Below are positions 53,833 through 62,561 of a stretch of DNA of 64,000 nucleotides, in pieces. Position numbers and translations under genes: made by a program. Numbering within the stretch: position 1 is the stretch's first letter; each line of letters starts with the position of its first letter. The notes beneath the pieces are model-generated. The model worked only from the letters and a program-made list of their open reading frames with translations. It had not been told where the DNA came from and did no database searches. The stretch is taken from NCBI GenBank assembly GCA_046160625.1, contig JBJXGZ010000118.1, positions 1 through 64,000 of the forward strand, given 5' to 3'. This DNA comes from M3007 sp046160625. Its GTDB lineage: Bacteria; Bacteroidota; Bacteroidia; Chitinophagales; Saprospiraceae.

Positions 53833-54589
53833 AATTACTAATTATCGAATCGTCCGTAGCCGCCTCGCCAAAACTATTGACCAGCAGCAACACCACGCGG
53901 CGGTTCCATTTGCGGTTTTCGGGGGAATCCGTTTTGTCGTCGCCTTCATCTTTGTTTGCCATTACCGGGTTGCCCTCCCCAAAAACTTCCATCAGCATAC
54001 GATCCACGCGGATTCCTTTGTAAGCCAGATAGTTGCGTGCAGAACGGGAGCGGCTGGCGGAGAGTCGGAGGTTGGCCTCCCGGCTTCCTACGCCATCGGC
54101 AAAGCCGTGAATTTTGAGTTTTAGTGCAGGGTTGTCGCGCAATTGTTCGTAAAAACGGTTGAGCACTGCCTTTGCATCGGGGGTGAGGCTGTAGCGACCA
54201 AACTCAAAATAGATCGTGTTGGTCGTTTCCTGCCGCTGCGGGTCATTCACATATACTGTACCATTTCGGAAATACGGACAACCTGCGCCACAGAGTACAC
54301 GCTGTTCTTCTAAATCAATAATAAGCGCGTAGGGAAAACCTTTGGCAGCCACTTCTTTGCGGACTACTTCAGCCTCGTCGCGGGTTTTGAATGCTCCGGC
54401 GAAGTAGCGGTAAAGGCCAAGTTGGTCAGTGGTTTCCACGTAGTTTTCGATACCGCGCTCCGTGAAAAAAGAGGGCTTCATACGCTCCCCGTAAGCGGCT
54501 ATTTGCACTCGAAAATCTTGCGCAAACAGTTTATTTTCAAAAATAAAAAAAGCCGTGAGGAAAATTATGGCAACGGAAAATCGAGTCAT
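53831..54589 (-). CDS. OmpA-family protein with SPOR-like N-terminal domain
   Basis: The ATG at 54589 (MTRFSVAIIFLTAFFIFENKLFAQ) gives a signal peptide and 252 residues. The first mature part (DFRVQIAAYGERMKP and YRYFAGAFKTRDEAEVVRKEVAAKG) is SPOR-like, a peptidoglycan-binding fold. After a short linker with two cysteines (LCGAGC) comes an OmpA domain: YFEFGRYSLTPDAKAVLNRFYE, LKIHGFADGVGSREANLRLSAS and NRRVVLLLV. Two wall-binding modules in one protein suggest an anchor of an envelope machine. A -7 box lies about 30 bp upstream. Confidence 0.88.
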   Translation of the reverse strand: MTRFSVAIIFLTAFFIFENKLFAQDFRVQIAAYGERMKPSFFTERGIENYVETTDQLGLYRYFAGAFKTRDEAEVVRKEVAAKGFPYALIIDLEEQRVLCGAGCPYFRNGTVYVNDPQRQETTNTIYFEFGRYSLTPDAKAVLNRFYEQLRDNPALKLKIHGFADGVGSREANLRLSASRSRSARNYLAYKGIRVDRMLMEVFGEGNPVMANKDEGDDKTDSPENRKWNRRVVLLLVNSFGEAATDDSIISN

Positions 54590-54618
54590 GGGTAAAGTTT
54601 TTGCGGTGAAAAACGGGG

Positions 54619-54626
54619 CAAAAATA
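54619..54626 (-). promoter_or_regulatory. -7 box of the SPOR/OmpA gene
   Basis: TATTTTTG on the minus strand matches TAnnTTTG, 29 bp upstream of the ATG. No clear -33 element was seen. Confidence 0.45.
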
Positions 54627-54761
54627 GTGCAGATTCGATGCCCTGACACAATTCAATATTTGGACACTAAAAAATGCCGTGTCGGGACGGAATTTTGGTG
54701 GAACGGTCACGAATATTCATCAACCGGGTTACTCGAAGTCTCCCGCTCAATTAACCAGCCA

Positions 54762-57326
54762 TCACAACCACCTCACTAACCCAAAATCCTGTCTGTGCGG
54801 TAGCAATTTATGCTTCGGAAAAAGCCGGAATCCATACTCGAACACACCCGCGGTGGGCGGCACAAAGGAGCAGGTGTAAAACACTTCTGCCGACTTGGAT
54901 TTTTTTGAATCCAGTTCCTGCACCAGAAGAAATTCAAGTTCGGTCTCCGACAGGCGTTTGTAAAAAACCACCTCTAATCCAACATCCTCTGTACTCAAAT
55001 CCTGAAGATTCAGCGTGGCGGTCGCTTCAAATTTTTCGCCGAGTGGCAAAGAGCGGTTAAAGGTATCGGGCGCCTGTAAATCAATCAGTTCGATGGCTTG
55101 CCAACTGCGACGGACGCGTGTTTTCCAGGCCGCAAATTCCTTGGCCAACGCGTATTTATTTTGCTTGAGTTGCTCGCTGCGCTGGGCGAGTTTGGAATAA
55201 AAACGGGTCTGGTAATCCTGAAGCATCCGAGCCATGACGAATTCCGGCGCGATTTCGGCGATGGTCTTTTTTATGTGACTGACCCAGCGTTTTGAAACAC
55301 CGTTTTTATCCTGCTCGTAGTAGCTCGGCACGATGTCGTTCTCAAGCGTGTTGTAGATCGTCTCTGCGTCCAGCTCGTTTTGCAGCGCGGGTTGCTCGGG
55401 ATAAGTATCTTTTTCTGGCAAAGCCCAACCTGCGCCAGGGCGATAGCCTTCACACCACCAGCCGTCGAGCACCGAAAAATTCATGACCCCGTTCATCACG
55501 GCTTTCATGCCAGAAGTGCCTGAGGCTTCTTTGGGTCGCGTGGGGTTATTGAGCCACACATCTACCCCTTGCACGAGCAGCTTTGCCATTTCCATGCTAT
55601 AGTTTTCAAGGAAGATGACTTTACCCATGAATAGCGGGTTTTTTGTGACGTTGTAGACCAAACGTATAAACTCCTGGCCGCCTTTGTCAGCGGGGTGCGC
55701 CTTTCCGGCAAACAGGAAAATGACGGGACGATCCGGGTTATTCACGATCTCCGCAAGACGTTTTTCATTGCTAAAAAGCAACGTTGCGCGTTTGTAGGTC
55801 GCAAAACGCCGAGCAAAACCAAAAACGAGCGCATTGTCTTTGATTGCGTTCACAATTTCAAAGGTGCTCCGCGGGTTTTCCCCCCGACGCATCAGATCCT
55901 CAGCCAGGGATTTACGCACCCAGTCCAGTAGCCGTTTTTTCAAAAGGCGACGAATATCCATGAGTTCCCCATCAGGCACATCGTAGATTTTTTGCCAAAA
56001 TTTCTTGTCCGTCTGGTTTTGTAAAATCTCCTTCCCCAATTTTTTCTCGTAAAAATCCAGCCACTCGCGCGCTACCCAGGTCGGGAAATGCACCGAATTG
56101 GTAACGTATCCAATATTGCTTTCAGCAAAATTGTAGTCGGGATTGAGCTCAGCAAACATCCGCTGGCTCACTTCCCCGTGCAGCCGACTCACGCCATTCA
56201 TCTCCTGGCTGGTGCGGATGGCAAGATGGCTCACGTTGAAAAGTTCGAGCGGGTCTTGTGCATTCAATCTGCCCAGGCCGATGAGATTTTCCCAAGTGAC
56301 GTCGAGGGCATAAGTGTACTCGAAAAGATAATCGCGCAAAAGAGCCTCCGAGAATGTATCATGCCCCGCCGGCACGGGCGTATGGGTGGTAAAAAGTTGG
56401 GTAGAACGCACCACCTCGAGGGCTTCCTCAAAACTTAAGCCATTGTCTTTCATGTAATTGCGCAAGCGTTCCAAGCCAAGGAACGCCGCGTGACCCTCGT
56501 TCAAGTGGTAGAGGTCGGGATTGATACCGATGGCTTTCAGCGCGCGAAGCCCGCCAATGCCGAGCAGTATTTCCTGGCGAAGCCGGTTCTCGTTGTCGCC
56601 GCCATAAAGTTGGTGTGTGATGTTCCGGTCTTCCCAGATATTGTCGTCAATATCCGTATCCAGAAGGTAAAGCGGCATACGACCAACGGGCAGTTGCCAC
56701 ACCTTCGCCCATACAGTTCGACCGCTTAGGTTGACGTGGATTTTAATCCATTCACCGCGCACATCGCGCACGGGTTGGAGCGGGAGCTGGGTGAATTTGA
56801 CCGGGTCGTAATGGTGCAATTGCTCTCCGTTGTGGGAAATTCCCTGCTGGAAATAGCCATAACGGTAAAGCAGACCAACCGCCACAAAGTTGGCGTTCCG
56901 GTCACTAATTTCTTTCAGGTAGTCGCCAGCCAGAACGCCCAGACCGCCAGAATAGAGGCGCAGGCTTTGGTGAATGCCGTACTCCATGCAGAAGTAGCCA
57001 ATTTGGGCGCCTGATTTAGCGGGCGCTTTGTCTATGTATTCGCGGAAAGATTTATGGACTCGTTTCATCTGCGCCACGAAATCTTTATCAACCAAAAGTT
57101 CGTTTGCACGCTCGATGCTCAGGTCTTCAAGCAGGGCTACCGGGTTGTATTGATGTGCTGCAAACTGTTGCGGGTCAATGCTTTGGAACAGTTCAGTGGC
57201 TTCATGATTCCAGCACCACCAGATATTTTGAGAGAGATCGGCTAGCGGCGCGAGGCCTTCGGGGAGTTTTGGTTCGATGAAAATGCGCTTGAGTTTCGCG
57301 CCACTTTGGGTCAGGTTGCCCACCAT
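54762..57326 (-). CDS. glgP: Alpha-glucan phosphorylase (GT35)
   Basis: The 854-residue enzyme breaks alpha-1,4-glucans with phosphate to give glucose-1-phosphate. Typical elements are NIWWCWNHEATELF near the start, YFCMEYGIHQSLRLYSGGLGV split into FCMEYGIHQSL and YSGGLGVLAGDYLK, YHLNEGHAAFLGLER, THTPVPAGHD, and the pyridoxal-phosphate lysine in EASGTSGMKAVMNG. The N-terminal DUF3417-type start and compact size match the alpha-glucan-family phosphorylases of many Bacteroidota, not the glycogen-phosphorylase type of E. coli. The C-terminal extension (about 120 residues, beta-rich) is less conserved. No other glycogen gene is nearby. Confidence 0.94.
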   Translation of the reverse strand: MVGNLTQSGAKLKRIFIEPKLPEGLAPLADLSQNIWWCWNHEATELFQSIDPQQFAAHQYNPVALLEDLSIERANELLVDKDFVAQMKRVHKSFREYIDKAPAKSGAQIGYFCMEYGIHQSLRLYSGGLGVLAGDYLKEISDRNANFVAVGLLYRYGYFQQGISHNGEQLHHYDPVKFTQLPLQPVRDVRGEWIKIHVNLSGRTVWAKVWQLPVGRMPLYLLDTDIDDNIWEDRNITHQLYGGDNENRLRQEILLGIGGLRALKAIGINPDLYHLNEGHAAFLGLERLRNYMKDNGLSFEEALEVVRSTQLFTTHTPVPAGHDTFSEALLRDYLFEYTYALDVTWENLIGLGRLNAQDPLELFNVSHLAIRTSQEMNGVSRLHGEVSQRMFAELNPDYNFAESNIGYVTNSVHFPTWVAREWLDFYEKKLGKEILQNQTDKKFWQKIYDVPDGELMDIRRLLKKRLLDWVRKSLAEDLMRRGENPRSTFEIVNAIKDNALVFGFARRFATYKRATLLFSNEKRLAEIVNNPDRPVIFLFAGKAHPADKGGQEFIRLVYNVTKNPLFMGKVIFLENYSMEMAKLLVQGVDVWLNNPTRPKEASGTSGMKAVMNGVMNFSVLDGWWCEGYRPGAGWALPEKDTYPEQPALQNELDAETIYNTLENDIVPSYYEQDKNGVSKRWVSHIKKTIAEIAPEFVMARMLQDYQTRFYSKLAQRSEQLKQNKYALAKEFAAWKTRVRRSWQAIELIDLQAPDTFNRSLPLGEKFEATATLNLQDLSTEDVGLEVVFYKRLSETELEFLLVQELDSKKSKSAEVFYTCSFVPPTAGVFEYGFRLFPKHKLLPHRQDFGLVRWL

Positions 57327-57373
57327 ATGTGAGAGGTGTGAGATAGTGAGAGATGTGAGAAATTATGAACCCA

Positions 57374-57468
57374 GCCTTCGCTAAAGCTACGGCCGATGTT
57401 GTTGGCCCCGCCTACGCTAAAGCTACGGCCGATGTTGTTGGCCCCGCCTACGCTAAAGCTACGGCGGG
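57374..57468. repeat. 36-bp tandem repeat with CCCGCC/GGCGGG ends
   Basis: Two full copies (57374-57409 and 57410-57445) and a partial one (57446-57468) of GCCTACGCTAAAGCTACGGC plus GATGTTGTTGGCCCC. The GCTAAAGCTAC core is the inverse of that at 31801-31826. It lies upstream of glgP; a frame through it reads SFSVGGANNIGR repeats but is not a gene. Confidence 0.9.
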
Positions 57469-57539
57469 TAAAGCGGGTGAAGCGCCAAAGGTAGGGCATT
57501 GGGCAGACTTGGTGTAATTTGAACACCACGCAACGCTTC

Positions 57540-58118
57540 TTACTCGCGCAAGCTGAACACCATCAACATGTTCACCTTTACAGGGCGGTTTTTGTACCTG
57601 CCGGGCGACCAAGTGGGCATTTCGCTGACGGCATCCATGCATCTTTGGGGAGTGGTGGCAGGCACCCATTCTGGAAATGGTTGGGCAGGCTCTACTGCTT
57701 CGATTTTGCCATCTTTGGTAACATAGAACTTGACATACAGAGAGTTTTGTGTCCCCTCACCCGGTTTTGCGAGCAGGTCGCCCAGCGAATTTTGCAGGTA
57801 ATCATTCAAAGAAACCTTGCCGCCGGGAAACTCTGGGGCAACATCCGTGACAAGGAAAACCGTTTCGCCCATATCGTCCACAACCGGGGCGAGGTCAATT
57901 TTGGGCGTTTCCATGGGCTTGCCTTTCAGGTCGTAACCAGTGAATTGATGGTACCAACCCTTTCGCTCCAACTCCCGGACCCTCTTGATTTTTTCGGGAC
58001 CGGGCTGGATGAAATGGTAATACGAAGCAGCCCCCAGCTGCTCCAGGTCTTGAGCATTTGCAAACAATGGCAATACTAGGAAAAAAGGGGCAATGGTGTG
58101 AAAAAGAAGGTGTTGCAT
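57540..58118 (-). CDS. TonB C-terminal domain protein (energy transducer-like)
   Basis: This 192-residue protein has a signal peptide (MQHLLFHTIAPFFLVLPLFANAQ). The C-terminal 110 residues match the TonB C-terminal fold of Bacteroidota proteins: VAPEFPGGKVSLNDYLQNSL, SLYVKFYVTKDGKIEAVEPAQ, and AVSEMPTWSPGRYKNRPVKV. It lacks the inner-membrane helix and Pro-rich spacer of a true energiser. It may therefore be a periplasmic relative rather than a working TonB; no ExbB/ExbD genes are near. Confidence 0.85.
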   Translation of the reverse strand: MQHLLFHTIAPFFLVLPLFANAQDLEQLGAASYYHFIQPGPEKIKRVRELERKGWYHQFTGYDLKGKPMETPKIDLAPVVDDMGETVFLVTDVAPEFPGGKVSLNDYLQNSLGDLLAKPGEGTQNSLYVKFYVTKDGKIEAVEPAQPFPEWVPATTPQRCMDAVSEMPTWSPGRYKNRPVKVNMLMVFSLRE

Positions 58119-58178
58119 GGGAATAGAGTTCTGTTTTTTTTGAACACTGGCGGCAGAACGCTCTTATTCTGGCTCTTG

Positions 58179-59618
58179 TTATTTGCGTATTAAAAAAAAC
58201 CGATTCGCCCACATCCCCACTCGCGCTGCCCCGACTTTCCCCAGCAATTTCAAACCTTTTAATGTCAGGTGCTTTCCCGCCAATCGCGCCTTGTGCAATC
58301 GCACCGAATTCGCCGTCCAGCGCAGCGCAAAATCGTAGTAGCGTCGCGGGTAAGTCCGCTGAAAATCCAAATCCCGGTCTGTGCGCTGCTCCCAGGGCAA
58401 GCCCGATCCCGAGTACTCGGGACTACTCGCCTGTACTTCCTCATAAAGCCCGGTGCCTTTTATCGGATAGGCCACCGTGATGGTAAAAAGGTCAGGATTG
58501 GATGCCTTCAAATGTTGCACCGTCTCGTGTATATCTGCCTCCGTTTCACCCGGATAACCGAGCATAATAAAAGTACCCGCTTCGATGCCAATCTGCCGCG
58601 CCGTTTGAATCATTGACCGAACCTGCTGCACATCCACCCGGCGATCCATCGCGTCAATGATGCGCTGTGAGCCACTTTCTGCCCCGATCCACACGCGAAA
58701 GCACCCAGCTTCTTTCAATATTTCCAATACCTCCCTGTTCAGACGATCTGCGCGGGTGATACACTCGAATTGGACTTTTACTTCCCTTTTCATCAATTCG
58801 TCCCGGAATTCGCCGAGCCATTTATGGCTGATAGTGAATACATCGTCCACAAACCAAATCAAATCAAAATCATAGTTTTTTTGCAGCCAAACGATCTCGT
58901 CCACCACATTTCCCGGGCTTCTGCGGCGGTAACTTTGACCATACACCGCTGTACTACACCAGCGACAAGTATAGGGACAACCGCGCTGCGTACTAAGGCT
59001 CATGGCACTTTGGCCGTGCGCTTTTTTCCAGGCATCCAGATAAAGTTGAAGGTTGATTTTCAAGCGATTGGGGAACGGGAGCGTACCTAGATCGCGGATT
59101 TTTTCGCGTGCGGCAGTCTTGAAAACCAGTCCGTCTGACTGCAAAAAAGCGAGTCCGGGAATGTGAGCAAATGCCTGCCACCCTTGATCCCGCGAAAAAG
59201 AAGCCGCGCTTGCAGTAAGCGCAATCTCCAACATGGTCTGTTCGCCTTCGCCGAGTACAATCAAGTCGGCGCCATGCGTGAGATAATCCGCCACATTGTG
59301 TGTCACGTCTGGCCCGCCAAACACAAGAAGCGTATCACTCAATGTCTCCTGTGAACGAACAAAACGCGCGATTTCGAGCACGTTCAGTTTCGTCATCAAA
59401 TTCACATACAGTGCCAAAACCCTTGGGCGAGTGGCAAGCAAATGGTTTTTAAAATGCGCTTTTGTGGAAAAAGTAGTGTCGAAAATGGTATTTTCTACCC
59501 CATGCAAATCAAGCCAGGCCGAGAGATAGAGCAGACCCAAGGGCGGGTAAGGCTTCATGATGGCCCTTTCTTTGGGGTCGTCGTCAAGAAAATATCCGTG
59601 AGAGAGCACTATATCCAT
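58179..59618 (-). CDS. B12-binding radical SAM protein
   Basis: A 479-residue protein with an N-terminal cobalamin-binding Rossmann domain (PPLGLLYLSAWLDLHGVEN, FGGPDVTHN, LIVLGEGEQTMLEI). The radical SAM motif CPYTCRWC has cluster cysteines at 214, 218 and 221. The barrel continues with IWFVDDVFT, RVWIGAESGSQRIIDAMDR and AGTFIMLGYPGETEADI. Such class B enzymes methylate unreactive carbons or rearrange lipids, hopanoids or secondary metabolites. Substrate and pathway cannot be told, and no cluster genes are adjacent. It is divergent from the redoxin gene. Confidence 0.92.
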   Translation of the reverse strand: MDIVLSHGYFLDDDPKERAIMKPYPPLGLLYLSAWLDLHGVENTIFDTTFSTKAHFKNHLLATRPRVLALYVNLMTKLNVLEIARFVRSQETLSDTLLVFGGPDVTHNVADYLTHGADLIVLGEGEQTMLEIALTASAASFSRDQGWQAFAHIPGLAFLQSDGLVFKTAAREKIRDLGTLPFPNRLKINLQLYLDAWKKAHGQSAMSLSTQRGCPYTCRWCSTAVYGQSYRRRSPGNVVDEIVWLQKNYDFDLIWFVDDVFTISHKWLGEFRDELMKREVKVQFECITRADRLNREVLEILKEAGCFRVWIGAESGSQRIIDAMDRRVDVQQVRSMIQTARQIGIEAGTFIMLGYPGETEADIHETVQHLKASNPDLFTITVAYPIKGTGLYEEVQASSPEYSGSGLPWEQRTDRDLDFQRTYPRRYYDFALRWTANSVRLHKARLAGKHLTLKGLKLLGKVGAARVGMWANRFFLIRK

Positions 59619-59680
59619 TTCATTGTTTAAACTTGGGCAGGAAAATGAAGTCGAACGCAGAACATCTAAATTTTAGAATA

Positions 59681-61045
59681 ATGAACCGCTTTTACTTCTT
59701 CTCCCTGCTTTCTTTTTTTTTCCTGAATGCCGTCTTTGCCCAGCCCATTCTCAAGCCATCTATCGGCTTGGATAGCCTGCCGACTCCTGAAACCCCGATT
59801 TGCAATATTCCGCTTTATTTGGATGGATTTGAAAGCTCCGGCCTGTCGGAAGGTGACACAATCCCTGATTTTCAACTCTATAATTTGGATGGGACTGCTT
59901 TTCATATTGCGGATGCGCTTGCATTGGGCAAACCCGTTTTATTGGTGAACGGTAATTATACCTGTCCTGTTTTCAGGACTAAAGTGCCTGTTATCAATCA
60001 GATTATTGCCGAATTTGGGACAGAAGTAATTACTTGCGTTATTTACACGGTTGAAGCGCACCCGGAAATTGACATCAGTCCCTATTTTGGGTACGTGAAT
60101 ACAGGTTCGCCCAATATCAATGCAGGTATTCTCTATCGCCAACCGAATACCTACGGAGAAAGACTTGACATTGTGGCAGATATGCTCGCCGAAATGAATA
60201 TTCAAGCCCCGGTTTATGTGGATGGCCCATGCAATGAATGGTGGTCTGTTTTCGGCCCAGCGCCCAATAATGCTTACCTCATCAGCCCGGAAGGCATCGT
60301 GCTGGCAAAACATGGCTGGTTTCACCGTTCGCCCGACGATATGCTCTGCGATATCGAAAAATATCTTCAGCCCGCTACAGATTGCGGCAATTCAAGTGGG
60401 AATTTTGGTTCTTTTACCATTCAATGGGTAACAGACAGCATCGCTTACGGTTTACCAGGCGATCCGGTTTATGTGGAAACATTGCTTGAAAACCCGACCG
60501 CCTATCCGGTTAATATCGAGATAAAACGCATGATCGAAACGGTGCCTGCAGGATGGACCACGGCCATGTGCATAGATATTTGTTATGCTCCCACCGCTGA
60601 TTATACGACCATCCAAATACCTCCTGGTAGCTCACAGTCCTTTATTATGGACTTTTTTACCAACCCTGATGAAGCCGGAGCAGGCATGGTGCAAATGGGC
60701 TTTCGCAATCTGGACCAATTGATGAATAAATTTACCCGCCGGATGTATGCCAGTACCCTTCTTTCGAATACTGGGGAAAATGAGTTAAGTCCGGAACTAA
60801 AACCAAGTATTTTTCCGCTCCCGGCGCAAGGAAAAGTGAACACCAGGATACCTTCAGAATGGTTCCAAAATTATCAGGATCTATCCTTGCAATTGTTTGA
60901 CCTGAATGGCAAAACACTGATGACCACTCAGGTAAATGATTCGGTTTTATCTATTGAGCAGGGCAGTCTGCCCGCAGGTGTTTACCCGGTTCAAATTCTG
61001 GCGGACAAAAAGGTTCTTTACGAGGGGCGGATATTGTTTCAGTAA
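59681..61045 (+). CDS. Secreted deiodinase-like redoxin with T9SS sorting domain
   Basis: Starting at the ATG at 59681 (MNRFYFFSLLSFFFLNAVFAQ) gives a signal peptide and 454 residues. A thioredoxin-fold domain (about 50-220) has SEGDTIPDFQLYNLDG, then GKPVLLVNGNYTCPVFRTKV and CVIYTVEAHPEIDI. The layout GNYTCPxF followed by YTxEAHP recalls iodothyronine-deiodinase-like redoxins, in which the first motif carries Sec or Cys; here it is Cys. A beta-sandwich follows. The last 75 residues (SIFPLPAQGKVNTRI to GRILFQ) are a T9SS sorting domain. A cell-surface redox protein is therefore predicted; its substrate is unknown. Confidence 0.85.
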   Translation: MNRFYFFSLLSFFFLNAVFAQPILKPSIGLDSLPTPETPICNIPLYLDGFESSGLSEGDTIPDFQLYNLDGTAFHIADALALGKPVLLVNGNYTCPVFRTKVPVINQIIAEFGTEVITCVIYTVEAHPEIDISPYFGYVNTGSPNINAGILYRQPNTYGERLDIVADMLAEMNIQAPVYVDGPCNEWWSVFGPAPNNAYLISPEGIVLAKHGWFHRSPDDMLCDIEKYLQPATDCGNSSGNFGSFTIQWVTDSIAYGLPGDPVYVETLLENPTAYPVNIEIKRMIETVPAGWTTAMCIDICYAPTADYTTIQIPPGSSQSFIMDFFTNPDEAGAGMVQMGFRNLDQLMNKFTRRMYASTLLSNTGENELSPELKPSIFPLPAQGKVNTRIPSEWFQNYQDLSLQLFDLNGKTLMTTQVNDSVLSIEQGSLPAGVYPVQILADKKVLYEGRILFQ

Positions 61046-61051
61046 AAAAGT

Positions 61052-61435
61052 TTAGGCTCCGCGCTTGCTCATATTCAAAATTGCTTCCGAGAGGTCCTTA
61101 TTAATGCCTTTTTCTTGTTCGAGCAATTTAGCAAGGCGGGCAATTTCTTCGCGGAGCCATGCGATTTCGGCTTGCAGGCGAGCCATGTCGCCTTCAGACA
61201 GGCTTATGGTTTGATATCGTTCTGCAGGTTCATTTAATAGGAGTTCTTCGCCGATAAAATATTCCCGGGACACGCCAAAAACCTCCTGTGCTTTTTGCAA
61301 GGGCTTGGGCGGTAATTTGTCCAATTTGTAGAGTCTTGGCAAATATGATTTGTCAACGCTCATGGCTTCGGCTATTTCTTCCGAGGAACGCTGGTCTCTC
61401 CTGACTAAAAGCAGCAATTTTTCTCCTTGTTTCAT
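61052..61435 (-). CDS. XRE-type helix-turn-helix regulator with coiled coil
   Basis: A 127-residue protein. The first 60 residues form a small helix-turn-helix: SSEEIAEAMSVDKSYLPRLYKLDKLPPKPL split as EEIAEAMSVDKSYLPRLYK and KAQEVFGVSREYFIG, ending with the usual 'VSREYF' anchor of XRE proteins. From about residue 75 it is a heptad-rich coiled coil (MARLQAEIAWLREEIARLAKL), probably for dimerisation. The intergenic region to the divergent 61575 gene contains a palindrome suited to such a dimer. Confidence 0.87.
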   Translation of the reverse strand: MKQGEKLLLLVRRDQRSSEEIAEAMSVDKSYLPRLYKLDKLPPKPLQKAQEVFGVSREYFIGEELLLNEPAERYQTISLSEGDMARLQAEIAWLREEIARLAKLLEQEKGINKDLSEAILNMSKRGA

Positions 61436-61503
61436 GCCCGGTTTTTTTGAAAAACGGCTTCAAGTTGAAATAAAATCCATTAATTTAATTTTTTTACAAA
61501 ATA

Positions 61504-61548
61504 GTGGATTTTAAATTTTATAAAATCCACAAAATGGACTTATATTTG
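61504..61548 (+). promoter_or_regulatory. Palindromic operator and promoter between the XRE gene and its neighbour
   Basis: GTGGATTTTA (61504-61513) and TAAAATCCAC (61521-61530) are perfect inverse arms with 7 bp between. A third half-site, TAAAATCCAT, is at 61471-61480. The exact -7 box TATATTTG follows at 61541-61548, so the palindrome occupies the -33 region, where a bound regulator would block or assist polymerase. Confidence 0.7.
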
Positions 61549-61574
61549 TTCCGACAAAGCAAACCTACGCTCTT

Positions 61575-61904
61575 ATGTCGGAAAATGCACAAAACCATTT
61601 GAAAGTCGTCCACGAAATCGTGGCTTACCGTTACAGCGATGAGGAAAGCATCATGCTCGTAGGCGAGGCAGAAGTGAGCATCGAAATGCTGGCCGATGGC
61701 TCTGACCACACCGAAATCTACACCAACCTCCAGTCCGTCAGGGTAGACATTCTCTCTGCCTACGATCCACAGGGGCTTGATGTTTACCCCCATATTATTG
61801 TCTCGGAAGAATTAAAACGCCGCCTGGAAGTGACGGCGCTTGATCATTTTTTTCACCCGCCTAAAGTTCCGGTAGGGCTTCCAAAAAGGATTGTTGAATG
61901 GTGA
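61575..61904 (+). CDS. Hypothetical protein, probable target of the XRE regulator
   Basis: A 109-residue soluble acidic protein with no signal peptide or membrane segment. It reads as an alternating beta/alpha protein: HLKVVHEIVAYRYSDEESIM, VSIEMLADGSDHTEIYTNL, VDILSAYDPQGLDVYPHIIV. I do not recognise a family. It is divergently paired with the XRE gene and has a 26-bp leader after an exact -7 box, so it is likely regulated through the palindrome. The gene downstream starts a separate module. Confidence 0.7.
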   Translation: MSENAQNHLKVVHEIVAYRYSDEESIMLVGEAEVSIEMLADGSDHTEIYTNLQSVRVDILSAYDPQGLDVYPHIIVSEELKRRLEVTALDHFFHPPKVPVGLPKRIVEW

Positions 61905-62009
61905 ATTCGCTCACGGCAGCAGGGAAGAAGAAGCCTCGGCCAAGGGGTTGGGGCTTTTGTTTTTTAGCTCCATGCAACCTTTTCCCATCCTATTGCCACT
62001 CATTGTCAA

Positions 62010-62543
62010 ATGCACCTGCGTTATTGGGCCGACCGCACCCTAGTCGAAGCGTTCCTGATTACCCGCGATGAAACATTGTTCCGCCTTTTGTACAAGCGGC
62101 ACAAGGACACCCTTTGGCGCCTGGCGTTGCGGCTCACAGGTGGCAACCATCTTGATTCTGAAGAAATAGTGCAAGATAGCTGGCTTCGGGCCGTGGAAAA
62201 ATTGTCTCAATTTAGATGGGAATCGAGTCTCCGTACTTGGCTATCAGGCTTTGTGGTCATGCGAACAAAAGAACATTGGCGAAACCAACTTTCTGAAAAT
62301 CAAAAATTTGAGCCCCTGGAATCTGCCATTTTCCAAACAATCGAGCCTCATTTTTCTCCTGAAAAACTCGACCTCGAAAATGCTTTTGCAGACTTGCCGC
62401 CAGGCTTTAGGGCTGTGCTAACCTTGCACGACTTGGAGGGTTTTCGCCATGAAGAAATCGCCGAAATGCTCGGCATTGCTATTGGAACCAGCAAAAGTCA
62501 ACTTTCTCGGGCAAGGGCTGCTGTTAGAAAGTTGCTCGATTAA
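62010..62543 (+). CDS. ECF-type RNA polymerase sigma factor
   Basis: A 177-residue sigma-70 factor of the extracytoplasmic-function group. Region 2 is ETLFRLLYKRHKDTLWRLALRLT plus SEEIVQDSWLRAVEKLSQFR (written in two parts), with WLSGFVVMRTKEHWR behind it. Region 4 has FRAVLTLHDLEGFRHEEIAEMLGI and TSKSQLSRARAAVRKLL with its helix-turn-helix. Regions 1 and 3 are absent, as in ECFs. The downstream gene, 18 bp away, encodes a membrane protein that probably restrains it. Confidence 0.93.
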   Translation: MHLRYWADRTLVEAFLITRDETLFRLLYKRHKDTLWRLALRLTGGNHLDSEEIVQDSWLRAVEKLSQFRWESSLRTWLSGFVVMRTKEHWRNQLSENQKFEPLESAIFQTIEPHFSPEKLDLENAFADLPPGFRAVLTLHDLEGFRHEEIAEMLGIAIGTSKSQLSRARAAVRKLLD

Positions 62544-62561
62544 AACCCAAATTCAAACGCC

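Noticed and set aside
57311..57529. Minus-strand ORF with SFSVGGANNIGR repeats
   Set aside because: It is a chance reading of the 36-bp tandem repeat upstream of glgP.
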